Source: Cannabis sativa (lineage: Eukaryota; Streptophyta; Magnoliopsida; Rosales; Cannabaceae). From it: a stretch of 64,000 bases of DNA. The stretch is from positions 67,844,211 through 67,908,210 of the forward strand of contig NC_083604.1 of assembly GCF_029168945.1 (NCBI RefSeq). The letters are read 5' to 3'. Below are positions 11,464 through 24,297 of the stretch, piece after piece. How positions within the stretch are numbered: the first letter of the stretch is position 1; the number at the start of each line of letters is the position of its first letter. Position numbers and translations under genes: made by a program. The notes beneath the pieces are model-generated. The model saw nothing but the letters and a program-made list of their open reading frames with translations, did not search any database and was not told the origin of the DNA.

Positions 11464-14400
11464 ATGGTAATTGATTTACTTACATGAAATTTGGACTTTA
11501 AAACGATTGTTTGTTTGTTTTTGGATGGTATCATGTTGTATTGAGTGTTATTTGATGATTGATTGATGTTTGTAAATTTTCATGAAAAATAATTGCGATT
11601 CTGTTTCTGGAATTATTTTTATTGGATAGTATGGAAAAAATTAAGCAAGTTAGCCTTTTACAGAACTCAATTTCGATTTTATTTGAATTAGTTATGAATT
11701 TTTGAAGATTTGAAAAAGTCGGGGCTGTGCTGATATTTTCCTGCGATCGCAAATCTGTCCGTACAGTTCACAATTTTTTCGTTTTTCTTCGATTTTTCAT
11801 GCTTTTTCATGGAATTAACTTCCGATTTTTTGTATAGTTTTGTATATATACTATTACTATTCCTAATTCAATTCTAATTATCATTTTGAATTAATTTAAT
11901 ATTTTTTTAAATTTAATTCAAGATATTAGTGTAATTTGAATTTGAATAGAATTAGTATCTATCTTCTTGCTTAAAAATATATCTTATTTTTAAATTTGAT
12001 TATATCTTATCTTATATTTAAATTTAAAGGTCAGATTTTATCTTATCTTATCTTTTTTAGATATTTTGACCTTATTTAAATTTAAAATTAAGATATTTAT
12101 AATCATGTAATTTTAAATAGATGTAAGATATTTTGCTAACTTTTAAATTTTGTTATTTTATTTATTTAAATTAAATTTAAAATCTGATAAGATATTTTAT
12201 TTATCTTTTCTAATTTTTATTTAATTTTTATTTTTAAAATAACATTTAATTTTTAAAAGTAGTTAGCAAATTTTGAAATGATATTTAGGTTGGTTGAAAC
12301 CTAATTTTTCAAAATAGTAGGTTTAATTTTAAATATTTATTTTTAAATAATTTCGAAATTTAAATTTATTTTCGAAATTAATTAAATATTTTTTTTAATT
12401 TTATTTTTTCGAAAATTAAAATATTTTTTTTATTAAATATTTTTTTAATTATTTATTTTTCGAAATTATTTATTTAAAATTAAATAAATCCTACTTCCAA
12501 CTATCCAGCTAACCTTGTTGCAGGAGTATGTGGTTTTAACTTGTGTGTAAGTTTTTAAAACCTATTATTACTTGATTGCAAATAGCCATGGTTACTTTTT
12601 GCCAGATCTAATGATCTGATGACTCCCTTGGTCAAGTTAATAATTTGTAACAGGTAAATTTTACAATCTTCTTTCATCTGTGTATGACCTAGCAACATGA
12701 TAGGATCCATCCAAAGTGTGCCTGTGTGAGCCTATATGTTTATTTTGTTTTAATATAGATACATATAGGTTGTTGCTAAATAAAATGTCACACCATGATA
12801 GATTTTATTTAGGTCCATTTAGTTATTGGACCTATTCAATTAATAACAGTTATTTATCTTAAGGTTAAATTCCTCTCTTTTGGGCCTTGTGTGAGAGTTG
12901 GGAGCCATAGAAGTGGGTACGACATACTGAACCCAGCACCCCCTCACATGAACTACCCCAATTGTGAAGGCCCATTTGCCTGATTTAAATAACTGTACTA
13001 GGTTAATTATATTAGTTTGACCTAATAAAATTGAATTAGCAACATAATTAACTTTTAAAATATATGAAAATTTATTTTTCATTTTAATATTTTAAAGTTA
13101 ATTTTAAGAAAAACACTTTTAGTTTAGATATTATTTCTAGACAAACTATTTGTATTTTTCTTGTATTTAATTAAATATAGAATTTTAACTAACTAAGATT
13201 CTTTCTGGAGCTTATTTAATTAAATATTCATATTTAAGTTATAAATTAGTTGTATCAACTGATTTTTCTTATCTAACTTAAATTTGAATATTTGATTTAA
13301 ATTTTAAATCAAGTTGAGGAATCCTAGGCATTAGTTATTAAAGATTCTTAAGATATTTTTTAAGTTAATATCTTTTCAAATATTAACTTAAAATGGAATA
13401 TTTTAGATATTTTTTGGTTAATATCTTTTCAAATATTAACTTTAAAAAGATATCTTCAAATTAAGTGGTTACAACTTAATTTAGATATTTAATTAAATCT
13501 AAATTTGAAATTATTTAAGTTTTAGATTTTTTCTATCTAACTTAAATTAGATATTTTTTCAAATTTTTGAAAAGATACTTAGTCAAATAAGATATTTTCT
13601 AGATAGTAATTTCTAGACTACTTATTATTTCTAATATTTAAATAGGAAAATTATACTTTGTGAAATTAATTATTTAAATAATTAATTTTGGTACAATTTT
13701 ATTAAGTATATTTTTCCTAGTATTAAATAGAAATTAATAATTAAACCTTCTCTACACTTAATTATTATTTCTTGAATTTAATACATTTAATTAACTTGAA
13801 AAATCTAAATATCTAAGTTGATTTTCATCATGATACTTAAATATTTATTGATTTTTCATGACACTTAATTAAATAGAAAATTATTTTTAGGTTGAAATTT
13901 AATTTTTCAACTTAAATTTAAATAATATTCAATATATATATTTTCCTTTATTTTATTAATCAATTTCGAAATTTGCATTTTATTTGTGCAATATTTTCGA
14001 ATTTTTTATTTTGAAAAATAGATTGAGTTGTAAATTAATTATTTATTTTAATTAATTCTTGGACCAACTACAATCAATGATTTTTTCATTTAATTGATTA
14101 ATTTAAATAAATGAATTTAAAATATATATATATTGTTGCCCCTGAATTCGCCCAAAATACGTGGACCAGTCGAATAGGGACACGTGGATCAGATAACTTG
14201 TAAATATTTGATAAGTCTTTGTACGCCACAAGGAAGCACCCTGGGCATAGGTCCCGGAGGAGGCACCCGGAGTACAAGGTACTCCCGGAAGCTCGTATAG
14301 CATGAAGCCTCTCCGGGATGTGTCAGGCCTCTCCTGAGCAATCAAGTCGCATTTAATGCCGCATGGGAGGAAGCGTGTTGGGACTGTAACACGCAATAAA

Positions 14401-15844
14401 GTCTGACGGCACAACCCCCAAACAGCAGCGCCACAGTAATGATCATTTAAGTCTAGCGACGGCTACTCTGCGAAGAGTCGCGTCAATCACAAGGCAAAAA
14501 GGACATTCCTCATAAAAACCCTACAGCACCTAGGGATTTGACCATGCATCACCGATGGTATATTCATTGGGAATACCCAACTTTATGGATACTTACAGAT
14601 ACGTTTGTAAGAACAATTCTAGGGATTACCCCACCAAAATACTATAAATACCCCCTCAAAGCTCATTTAATGGGGTCGAGAATCTTGGGTTGCAAATAAG
14701 CAAGAAGAGCAAATACTCACCAAGAACATTCTCTGTATTTATGAGGACAACCTTCCCTCAAGTGTGGAATCTGTATTAAATACATCCATTAATAACAAAG
14801 ACTCGTCGACTAAGGCTCATTAACGCCCCAACCACGTAAAAATCCCCATCTCGCTTTCTTACAGCTCACTACTATAATCATATTTTAATAGTTGCCGAAA
14901 ATCTCGGTCAACATATATTATTAGAAATTGAATTAACTAGTCACAAGGAAATCTAGATAGGTGATATTTTTGCTTAAAGTATTTCTTTTCTATTTTCATT
15001 ATTTTCGAAAATAGTATATTTCTTTTATATACTTTAAATTTTCGAACTCAATAAATATATTCTCAAAGGAAATTTTTAAGTTACTAATTATTTATTTCAT
15101 TCAACTTAAATTAATTTCCTTAATATTTATATTTAAGATTATTACTAAGATGGAAATAATTAATTTTATTTCAATCACCATCTAAGTATAATTTTATAAA
15201 TATTATATTAAATTCTTATTTTTGAATTTCAATTCTGAATTTCGAATTTAATGAGAATTTATTTATTAGAATAATAAAGAAAATACATTTTAAAGAATGA
15301 GCTTTATTATTATTAAGATATTCGATCTCCATTGTGGGTTTTACACCGCGTTTGTTTTAGTGAGTAATCCTCCCTAATGGAGGAACGTTCATTAGCAATT
15401 TCGCACCGTTTAATCTCGCATGATAACTGGTTTGTAAGTGTTTTATATGGTATAGATCACCCTAATGGTGGCGACCATATTTGACTTGCAAATTGCGAAA
15501 CAATGGTAGAAGCTCATAAGATAGAATAGCCTTGACTCTCGCCTAAACGGGACAACGCTGGATTCCAATCTTGATCGAATAAAAGGTTGCTAGAATGTTT
15601 AACATTTTAGATGAGCTGACAACTCTATTCAATGGATGGTAGCTTTGACTCTCACCTAAACGGGACACTGATATCAGTTTGTTGAAAACCTTGGAAATTA
15701 TTTAGGATTGAATTTTTTAAGTATTTTCTCATATCATTCCTACTTGCTATGTGCTTATAATTTCTTAATTGATTTTGTGTGTTAAACCATTATTAATTTC
15801 TATTTGTTGATTTCTATTATTTTGTAGTATCCTGTTTTGTCAAA
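11464..15844 (+). other. Long AT-rich leader of Copia-B (with nested solo LTR)
   Basis: About 3.6 kb of the element's own DNA before gag, very AT-rich, with many short repeats of TTTAAATT and AAGATATTTT type and no convincing coding frame. A repeated phrase (TTTGACTCTCGCCTAAACGG near 15534 and a near copy at 15654) shows internal duplication just before gag. A solo LTR interrupts the leader at 14134-14913. Leaders this long are typical of large non-autonomous LTR elements, but I cannot assign a function. Confidence 0.7.
14134..14913 (+). repeat. Solo LTR (780 bp) nested in the Copia-B leader
   Basis: It begins TGTTGCCCC and ends GGTCAACA, with the 5-bp duplication TATAT on both sides (14129-14133 and 14914-14918). 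It is much richer in GC than the leader. A TATA box (TATAAATA, 14643-14650) sits in plus orientation about 270 bases before the end. No internal region exists, so it is a solo LTR left by recombination between two LTRs. The family is unknown, perhaps gypsy. The flanking TA-rich DNA makes a 5-bp TA match less decisive than the others. Confidence 0.8.
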
Positions 15845-16674
15845 ATGAATCCCATGTTATCACTGTTGACTGAAAATAAGCTGAATGGATCTAACTTTAA
15901 TAAATGGAATGAGAACATTAATATTGCTCTCATAAGAGAAATTGCCTTGTTTGTTTTAACTGAGCCGTCACCTGAAGTGCCTGGGGATAATGCATCCAAA
16001 GCTGTGAAAGAAAAGTATGAGCGTTGGCAGAAAGCAAATGACAAAGCTCTATACTTTATGCTTTCTAGCATGGTTGACACCCTCAAAACTCGGTTTTCTA
16101 AAACCGAGAAGGCTGCTGAAGTTATGACGAAGTTAAATGAGCTATTCGGTAAGACATCACTTCAGTCACGCTTTGACGCGATTAAGAAGTACATTAATGC
16201 ACGGATGGAACCTCATCAAAACGTGCGTGACCATGTTCTCCTCATGTCCAGTTATTTCCAAGAAGCCCAGGATCATGGTGCTGAAATGGACAGTGCTACT
16301 CAAGTAAGTCTTATCTTGAATAGCCTGACTCCAGCATTTCTACCATAATTGACTTTCATGAATTAGTCAATGACCTTCAAACTTATGAAAATTTGATTGG
16401 AGGACCCAAGAAGAAAGGGAGTAAACCTCACAATCCTGGGAATGGTAATGGGACGATAAAACCTGAAACAAATGTTGCCTTTGCTTCAAAGCCCAAATCG
16501 AAGAGGAAGTGGCACAACACCAAGAAGCGAACAAAAGGCAATAAAAAGGCTGCTCCTTCCGGTGATGCTACACTTAAAGGAAAGTGTTTCTACTGCAATG
16601 AGAAAGGTCATTGGAAACCCCAGTGTCCTAAACTTCTTGCAAAGAAACAAGGTATTTCCATTTATAAACTTTAA
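15845..16674 (+). pseudogene. Copia-B gag with zinc knuckle, one frameshift
   Basis: ATG 15845 opens a 167-codon frame with copia Gag features: LNGSNFNKWNENINIAL near the N terminus, then a helical segment around FSKTEKAAEVMTKLNELFG. It meets TAA at 16346-16348. Coding continues in another frame (DFHELVNDLQTYENLIGGPKK), so a single frameshift near 16345 separates the parts. The second part is Lys-rich and carries a CCHC nucleic-acid-binding knuckle, CFYCNEKGHWKPQC (C-x2-C-x4-H-x4-C), ending at 16674. No protease or polymerase follows. If repaired by frameshifting or intact in sister copies, the product would be a capsid protein of about 275 residues. Confidence 0.85.
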
Positions 16675-18487
16675 AAGTTTTAGTGAATTATTATCCAATT
16701 GGATTTATGATTCTGGACTAAACTTTGTTTATTTGTTTTCTTCTTCTAATAGGCCAAGCTACTTGAACTCAATTGAGTTGGATCAGAAAGCTGGATCAAG
16801 GGTGAAATCGTCCAGATGAAGATGAAGCTCTTCAATTTTTGAATTAATTGTTTTAGTTTAAAGATAATTTGGATTTCAAATTTTAGTTAGGGATATTTAT
16901 CCCTGTTTCTCTCATATTGTTTGCAATACATTTTTTTTTATTAATAAAGTTTATAATTTTCAAAAACAACATTGCAATTTATGAGATTGAGCTTCATTTA
17001 TTTTATCTTCATCAACTATTACCACATTATATTTGTATGTTTGTATGTGTAAGTGTTTTTATTATTGATGCAAATTCTATAATATTTACAACTCTTCATA
17101 GAGTTATATTAAATAAACACTAGAAATTATTTCTATGTTTATTAATAATTGTTCATTCTAATACAATTATTAAGAATTTGTTTAATAAAAGGATCTTATT
17201 ATCTGATAGGGGTGGAGAAAAGTTAAGAAAACTATGCAGTTCAAAGATCTTTTATATCTAATGAACTCTGGATAGTATTCAACTCCACATAAACTCTATC
17301 ACACTAAGAGAATCATGATCTTTACAACCTTTAGTGGTGGATCATAATCTCTATATACTTAGGGGTGGAGGTTATCCATAGTACCCTATATGTATATTCT
17401 TAGGGGTGGAGTCCATTCCACAATTCCCTATGAAACACATATCTTGTTTAAACATGGAAGTAATATAATGAGTCAGCTATTATCAATATAAATTCTTGAT
17501 CTTGATTGTATGTTCCATTTCGTTTTTACTGTTGTAAGTAAAAGTTTGATACCTTTGAAAGTTCTTTGTTAAAGTTTCACACTACCTTAATTGAGTGGGA
17601 GAATTTTAAAGTTCTATACCCATCTTCATTAGGTTGATAATTGTGATAGGTACTTAAGAACACTACTGAAAAGCAAATCTAACCATTCACATGGATAGGT
17701 ATAGCTTATCATAATTATGAGAATAAGATAAAGAACTCTAGTTCAGTCCATTCGAATGACTTGAACCAAGAATTCTTAATCCTCATAAAATTTGATGGTA
17801 TCTTAATTTTGATTACTTTATCTCTGGCATGTATTTTTCACTTCAAATACTAGTCTGCTATGTTGATGACTTAGTCTTGACTTAATGATTCAGACTAATA
17901 CAAAAGTCACAACTAGGTAACTCTCCAAACAATCAGAGTTTAAAAGTATTATTTAACCAGACATCTGCTATTGAGTGGGAGCTATCTGAGATGTAATCAA
18001 ATAGGGAACATTAGAAGATATTCAAGAAGGATTTATGAAAGTGATCTATATGTTAAGGAACTGTGTATCAGTTATCCTTGTATCTCACCATCTAATTTCG
18101 ATTTCTATAAGATAGTGCTTACTTTGGGGGTGGAGGAATTATTGTATAATAATTCAAGCTCTGCCAGAGAAGAACTATAACTTGGTCTATTCGAAAATAC
18201 CAGAAAGTTATATCACTGAAGAAAAGTCTACACTGTATTATCTCAATTACATATTTTAAAATATGAGAGATATGTCTTCTGTTAATCTCGTATGTACTTT
18301 TAAAACAGTAAAGATTTCAGTATCCCTTGATGAGTAAAGCATATAGTAAAGGATGTTTCATAAGTGTATTTATGAACTAGTTTCCAGAAGTTTGGGTGGA
18401 TTCAAATATACTACACTTGATCTGAAGATCAAGACATCAGATTGACCTATTTGCGCAGTTTGTTTTATATTAGTGCAAGTGGGATTT
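16675..18487 (+). other. Non-coding remainder of Copia-B between gag and 3' LTR
   Basis: No long frame and no integrase, reverse transcriptase or RNase H motif is visible on either strand. Phrases such as GAGTGGGAG (near 17593 and 17973) and GGGGTGGAG (near 17210, 17363, 17402) recur. A degenerate purine tract AAGTGGGATTT precedes the LTR at 18488. Scattered remnants of pol cannot be excluded, but I cannot point to one. Confidence 0.65.
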
Positions 18488-20389
18488 TGTTGGGTTTTAT
18501 GCCCTAAATAAAACTCTTTACAATCTGATTAGTTATCAATATAAGAAATTTGAAGTGATTGATGTTTGCATGAATTTTACATGCTAATGGTTTAATATGT
18601 TTATTATAGTCATACACACAAAATCAGTTAAATCCAGATCATATGTTTATTCACAATTACAGTATCGTCAACACAGTGGAATGTGATTGTGATCATATGA
18701 ATCAAAAGTTTTGGTCCCTGTTTCATCAGTGTTATTGGATTTACACTAATGTGATAATCAGCGATGATGTGTACTTACACTTGGAGTAAGTGTTATGTTC
18801 TTTCCAGGACATTAGTAAAGTATACTAGTTTCGAATGTATGGAGTATACATTGGACTGGACCGATATTGCAACTAAGTTAAGATATTACAAACTTACCGT
18901 TATACATATCTTTCCAAGTCAATATCAGTAGTTGATCTTAAGATTAAAAGAATCTAAATCCTGATATGCTTAGGCTCAACTCAGGAGTGCTATTCATGTT
19001 CTTAGATTTATTAGTTAAGCTTACTTTCGGGTCAGGGTGATACGTATATTTCGAGAACATGATAGTATGATTGAGTGGGAGTGCTGAACATAAATATGGA
19101 ATCTATAGCTTCTACTGGTGTATAGAAGTTAAGTGATGATTCCCTTCGAGCTTAGCAAATAGAAGTAAATGGATGAGCTCTTGTTTAACTGACTAATTAT
19201 TAGATCACTAAATACCATTTACAGGTAGCTAAGTGTTTTAAGGGGCAAAATACATTGAGGGGTGAGAACGGTAAAGAAATCCCATCTCGATGTAGATCAT
19301 CTATATAGAGGATCTTTAAATCACAATAAGATTATAACAATGGTTAAATGAGATAGTATATTGATATTGTGGAACATACAATATGCTCTATATAAGTCTG
19401 AGAGTGCAATTCTAAGTTCTAAGAGTGGATTCAACGAAGAATTAATAAGTAGGAATTTACTTGGTAAATTTGGTTCACTTATTGGAAGCTCAGCATATAG
19501 ATCCATGGTCCCCATTCTAGTTGAGAACATTCTGCTTGTAAGACTCATTAATTGATTCGTGATTGATCAATTATAATTCTAAAGTTAGACTATGTCTAAT
19601 TTTATGAATTTTCACTAAGCAGGGGTGAAATTGTAAAGAAAAGAGTTTCTAGGTTTATTTATTTATTAATGGACTTTATATGTCTAATGAATAATTAAAT
19701 TAAATGACAATATTATTTAATAATCTATTTTAGTTATTAAATAATTAGTTTTGGCATTTAAAAGGTTAGAATTGGAAAATTGGCGTTTTTGAGAAAATAG
19801 AGATAAAATTTGATAAAACTGCAAAATCAAGTGAGGCCCATTACTACACCTTGGCCGGCCACTATATGGAGTTTTTCAAATTAATATTTTCATTATTTTA
19901 ATGTTAAATAATTCCTAACCTAAACCTAGTAGTTGCCTATAAATAGAAAGTGATGACTCAGTCAAATTACACAAGTTTTCACAAGCTTTTCTGACAGAAA
20001 TTTCTCTCTTCAGAAAAACTGAGCCTTCCCCACTTTCTATACCTGGCCGAAATACCTCTCTCTTTTCCCTTCATCTTTTTCGTGACCCTAGTGAAAGAGT
20101 AAGTGCCCACACACAGCAAGCAGTAACTCAATCATAGATTGGAAGACTGTGAAGGATCAAACTTGAAGAAGAAGGACATTCGGGCTCAGATCTTGATTAT
20201 ACTCTGCTACAGAAAGGATTCAAGGGTTAGAGATCTGAGTGGAAGGAGACATTAATTCCGCTGCATCAATGTAAGGTTTTCTTAACTTTTTATGTGTTTA
20301 ATTTATCGTTTTTAGAAAGTTCATATTTAGGGTGTTTAAACAACATACTTGTGAGTAGATCTAAGATCCTGGTAAAATAATTTCCAACA
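18488..20389 (+). repeat. 3' LTR of Copia-B
   Basis: Complete 1902-bp LTR. TATA box TATAAATA is at 19938-19945. It supplies the uninterrupted reference showing that the 5' copy lost nothing when the Athila-like element landed in it. It is followed by the right CTATA duplication. Confidence 0.96.
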
Positions 20390-20394
20390 CTATA

Positions 20395-21178
20395 TTCAAC
20401 ACTCAATTTTCCTAGTTATCACTATAATAGAGCATCTAACACTGCATTCAACTCTCAAGGTGGATCAAATAACACTAATGCTGAATGTGAAAGCTTTACT
20501 ACTCAATCAGGGGGGAGGTTTCCAACAAATCAAACCAAACTTCAGTGCTAAATCTATCATAAAACTGGACATTTGGCTCTTGAGTGCTTCTATTGGTTTG
20601 ATAAGAGCTATACTTGTGTTCTTCTCACCCTTGATGGAACCAAATACATGCAAGCTCACACTGCTCAAACATCTCAAGGAACTGATCACATGAAATCGTA
20701 CCCTGACTCGGGTGCTACCAATCATTGCACATTTGATGTGAATAACTTGGTGCAGAGTACTGATTACAATGGTCAAGACAGGATATATGTTAGAAATGGA
20801 TCAGGTTTGGCAATTCAACATACTGGTTTTACTTTGTTTAAGTCTCCAAATTCAGATAAACCTTAAATTCTTAAGAATTTGCTGCACATACCAGAAATTA
20901 CTAAGAATTTATTAAGTGTCTCTAAGTTTGCTCTTGATAATGATGTTTTCTTTGAATTTCATCCTCTTGTTTGTTATGTTAAGGATCTGAGGACCAAAGC
21001 TATAATCCTGACTGGGACCCTCCACAATGGCCTATATACTTTTGATCCTGACCAATTTCAGGTGCTCCCTCAGTCTCCCTCATCCTGTTCAGCTCCCAGT
21101 CTTAAAGATCAGAAACATGCTTACTTTGTTACCTTTGATGATAGTAGTCTTAAATCTAATAACAACATGTATACTTAG
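20395..21178 (+). pseudogene. Copia-A gag C-terminus, protease and start of integrase, broken
   Basis: Coding resumes after the Copia-B insertion. A mutated zinc knuckle (HKTGHLALEC in one frame near 20560-20590), the copia protease motif YPDSGATNH (near 20700, with the catalytic Asp kept), and the pre-integrase block LHIPEITKNLLSVSKFALDN (20882 on) are all visible. They lie in different frames separated by frameshifts near 20570 and a stop near 20864. No functional protease can be made. Confidence 0.85.
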
Positions 21179-22200
21179 TGTAATAAGCCATGTATGTCTA
21201 ATTTTGATTTGTGGAACAATAGGTTAGGCCATCCTAGTCAAAGAATTGTTCAATCTGTCATGAATTCTTGTAATATTTCTGATAGTAATAAAAACTTTGG
21301 CTCTGTTTGTGAAGCTTGTTGTTTAGGAAAAATTTACAAAATGCCCTTTCCTAAAGTATCTCAAACTGTCTACACTGAGCCATTACAAATAATTGTATCT
21401 GATCTTTGGGGACCTTCACACACCATTTCCCACAGTGGTTACAAATACTATATGGGTTTTGTTGATGTCTACACTAGGTTCACTTGGATATACCTACTCA
21501 AAAATAAGTCTGAAGCCTTAAGAACCTTTCAACATTTTAAAGTTGAGACAGAACTTCAAATAGGTAAGAAGATTAAAACTCTGCACACAGATTGGGGGGA
21601 GAGTTTGGATCTTTCACAGAACCATTAAGACAAATAGGCATACTTCATAGCCATCCATGTCCTGCCACTCATGAACAAAATTGCCTTGTTGAGAGAAAAT
21701 ATAGGCAAATTGTTGAACATGGCCTAAGTCTCCTTGCTCATGCCTCAATGCCTTTGAAATTTTGGGATAAGGCTTTCAGAGCTGCTGTTTAAATCCATAA
21801 TAGATTACCAACACCTGTCTTACAGCAACAATCTCCCATTGAGTTGTTGTACAATATAAAACATGAATACACCAATCTAAGAACCTTTAGATGCCTATGC
21901 TATCCCAAGATCAGGCCTTATAATAGACATAAGCTTAATTTTAGATCAGCTCCATGTACCTTTGTTGGGTAGAACTAAAATCACAAAGGTTATACGTGTT
22001 TAGATGCTTCTGGTAGAATGTACATCTCTAGGGATGTAATTTTTGATGAGTCTAAGTTTCCTTACAAGCCTACTATCTCTAATACCTCATCTGCACCGAT
22101 TCACAGTCATGAATCTTTACCTTCTGCCACCATTCCCAAATCAACGCCCATATACATAGCTAAGTTTCTATTCCCTGATGATAACTCAGATGCTTCTACA
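21179..22200 (+). pseudogene. Copia-A integrase, broken
   Basis: The HHCC zinc domain (LWNNRLGHPSQR ... CEACCLGK) starts near 21206. The catalytic core has SDLWGPSH (first Asp, near 21400), LHTDWG (second Asp, near 21583) and THEQNCLVERKYRQI (Glu, near 21670). A frameshift near 21595 splits the core, and a stop at 21790 ends the second part. GPSH and the Asn-to-Cys change in HEQNG are further signs of decay. Confidence 0.87.
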
Positions 22201-24010
22201 CGACTCCTATGTTTTATCCTGCTGCAACAGCTATTCAACCTACCCCTGTCCCAAATCCTATCATCTCAACACAAGAGCCAAATAGCCCATCTGTTTCCAC
22301 CTCTGATGAACATATGGCACCAATTCCTAGCATACCTGTCACCACTCCCACTTCAACATTGCATGTGCCTCAACCATCTGTTCCTACTCATGATCCTACA
22401 GCAAATAAGCATTCAATGAAAACAAGAGCCAAATCTACCATCTACAAACCTAAGGTTTATCTGGCCATTCATGAACCAACTAGTGTCAAAATGGCTATGA
22501 AACTAGAAAAATGGCTAAATGCAATGAATGATGAAATGGCAGCTTTAAAAAGGAATGTCACCTGGACATATGTTCCTCTACCTGATGTAGGACCCCTATT
22601 GGGTGCAAGTGGGTTTACAAGATTAAACTAAACCCTAACGGGACTGTTAATAAGCTTAAAACTCGACTTGTTGCCAAGGGATTTCATCAGCAACCAGGTT
22701 TCAATTTCACAGAGACTTTAAGCCCTGTTGTCAAACCAGTGACAATCAAAATTATTCTGTCTCTTTCTTTGGCAAAGGGTTGGTGCATTCAACAGCTGGA
22801 TATTAAATAATGCATTTTTAAATGGTGATTTGAAGGAAGAGGTTTACATGTCACAGCCCCTGGCTTTGAATTGCCTGATGCTCCTCATCTGGTACGCAAA
22901 CTAAATAAGGCTATATACGGATTGAAACAGGCTCCAAAAGCATGGTTCAAGAAATTGCAGTATTGTTTAATATCTTTTGGATTTGTTTCCTCTAAATTTG
23001 ATTACAATCTCTTCATTCAACATACATCCAAGTATGTGATTCTCATCTTGGTGTATGTTGATGATATAATCATCACTGGTAGTGATGCTGAACAGGTTTA
23101 TTCACTGATTCAGGCTCTAGACAACAAATTTTCTCTAAAAAATCTTGGCAACGTCCATTATTTCCTTGGTATAGAAGTTCAACACACTGATTCTGGCCTA
23201 CATCTTTCTTAAGGAAAGTACATTAAAGATTTATTATGCAGAGCTCAAATGCAAGATGCCAAACCAGCTCCTACACCAATGACAAATGGTTTGAAACTTT
23301 CAGCATATCAAGGTGATCCTATTGACAATCCACAACACTACATGTCTATTATTGGTACTCTTCAATATCTCACCATTACTAAACCTGAAATATCATATAG
23401 TGTGAATAAAGTCTGTCAATTCATGGCCAATCCTCCTCATCATCACTGGAATCCAGTGAAAAGAATTCTCAAATATCTAAGTGGAAATGTGTCTCATGGT
23501 TTAACACTTCAAAAGCCCACTGAACTTGATGTTACTGCATTCTGTGTTGCAGACTGTGCTAGTGACCCCGATGATCTAAGGTCTACTTCTAATTTTTCAA
23601 TATTTATGGGATCAAATCTTGTGGCATGACAGTGCAAGAAACAACATACAGTTTCCAAATCAAGCACAAAAGCTGAATACAGGAGTCTTGCTCAAGTTGT
23701 CTCTGAAATTACATGGATGCACTCTCTGTTTACTGAGCTCACAATTCAGCTTCCAAGAACTCATGTTATCTGGTGTGATAACTTAAGCACCATTCTTTTA
23801 ACAGTTAATCCTGTACTTCATGCCCGTACTAAGCATATTGAGCTGAACCTGTATTTTGTTCGAGAGAAGCTTACTAAAAAAATGGTTAGTATTCAACATG
23901 TCCCTGCAGCTGATCAAGTTGCTGATGGGCTCACAAAGGCCACCTCCACTGCTCGATTTGCTCTGCTCAAGAACAAACTTGGTATTGGTCCCAGCACCAA
24001 TTCCAAGCTT
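22201..24010 (+). pseudogene. Copia-A reverse transcriptase and RNase H, broken
   Basis: The RT leader (WLNAMNDEMAALKRNVTW, near 22512) is followed by a stop near 22630, a frameshifted segment with QLDIK and AFLNGDLKEEVYM (near 22795-22850), then YGLKQAPKAWFKKL and the active-site YVDD (near 23055). RNase H parts include GTLQYLTITKPEISYSVNK (near 23353), a stop at 23629, and the conserved C-terminal tail QHVPAADQVADGLTKA (near 23893). At least four breaks are present. Confidence 0.87.
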
Positions 24011-24019
24011 GAGGGGGAG
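24011..24019 (+). other. Polypurine tract of Copia-A
   Basis: GAGGGGGAG directly precedes the 3' LTR and is the expected plus-strand primer. Confidence 0.85.
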
Positions 24020-24297
24020 TGTCATGACAGTTAGTTATAACTATTTCGGTTATAACTATTTTGGTTGTTTGTTATTGTTGTTGGCTTTTCTGTTTTCCAA
24101 CTGCCTTGGCCTTTACTTGTATATAAACTCTTGTAGCTCTCTCGTTCAAAGTAATGCAATAGCAATCTTTCTCAGCTTCTTCTTCTTCTCTTTTCTCTCT
24201 TCTTTCAGCTCAATTCTTTCTCTCTTACTTTCAGTCTTTTGTTTCTTGTTTCTTTAGTGTTCTTCAACAATGGCTAGAAGGAGTTCTAACCTTAACA
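24020..24297 (+). repeat. 3' LTR of Copia-A
   Basis: Full-length partner of 2142-2418, followed by the CATAT duplication. It also carries the ATG of the gag frame at its 3' end. Confidence 0.95.

Larger units (their letters stand above)
3308..20389 (+). mobile_element. Copia-B: pol-less (non-autonomous) copia retrotransposon, itself interrupted
   Basis: The 1902-bp LTRs begin TGTTGGGTTTTATGCCC and end TTTCCAACA. The 5-bp target duplication CTATA (3303-3307 and 20390-20394) is perfect. The 5' LTR is split by the Athila-like insertion, but its two pieces (381 + 1521 bp) add up to exactly the 1902 bp of the 3' LTR. By eye the LTRs differ at about 13 sites (0.7%), indicating recent insertion. 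The internal region is 7 kb: a long AT-rich leader, one Gag frame with a zinc knuckle (15845-16674), then about 1.8 kb without recognisable protease, integrase, reverse transcriptase or RNase H. It fits the gag-only LTR class sometimes called TR-GAG. Layout and LTR ends resemble Copia-C, so a copia origin is likely. Confidence 0.93.
2142..24297 (+). mobile_element. Copia-A: old Ty1/copia retrotransposon, host of a nested stack
   Basis: The ends are fixed by LTRs of 277 and 278 bp running TGTCA...AACA and by a perfect 5-bp target duplication, CATAT, at 2137-2141 and 24298-24302. A primer-binding site for initiator Met tRNA follows the 5' LTR, and a purine tract (24011-24019) precedes the 3' LTR. 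The element's own DNA is 2142-3307 and 20395-24297, about 5.1 kb. The rest (3308-20389 plus a 5-bp duplication) is a later insertion. The domain order gag, protease, integrase, reverse transcriptase, RNase H is that of Ty1/copia. All coding regions are broken by stops and frameshifts. By eye the LTRs differ by about 12 substitutions and one indel, the highest of the stack, as expected for its oldest member. Confidence 0.95.
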
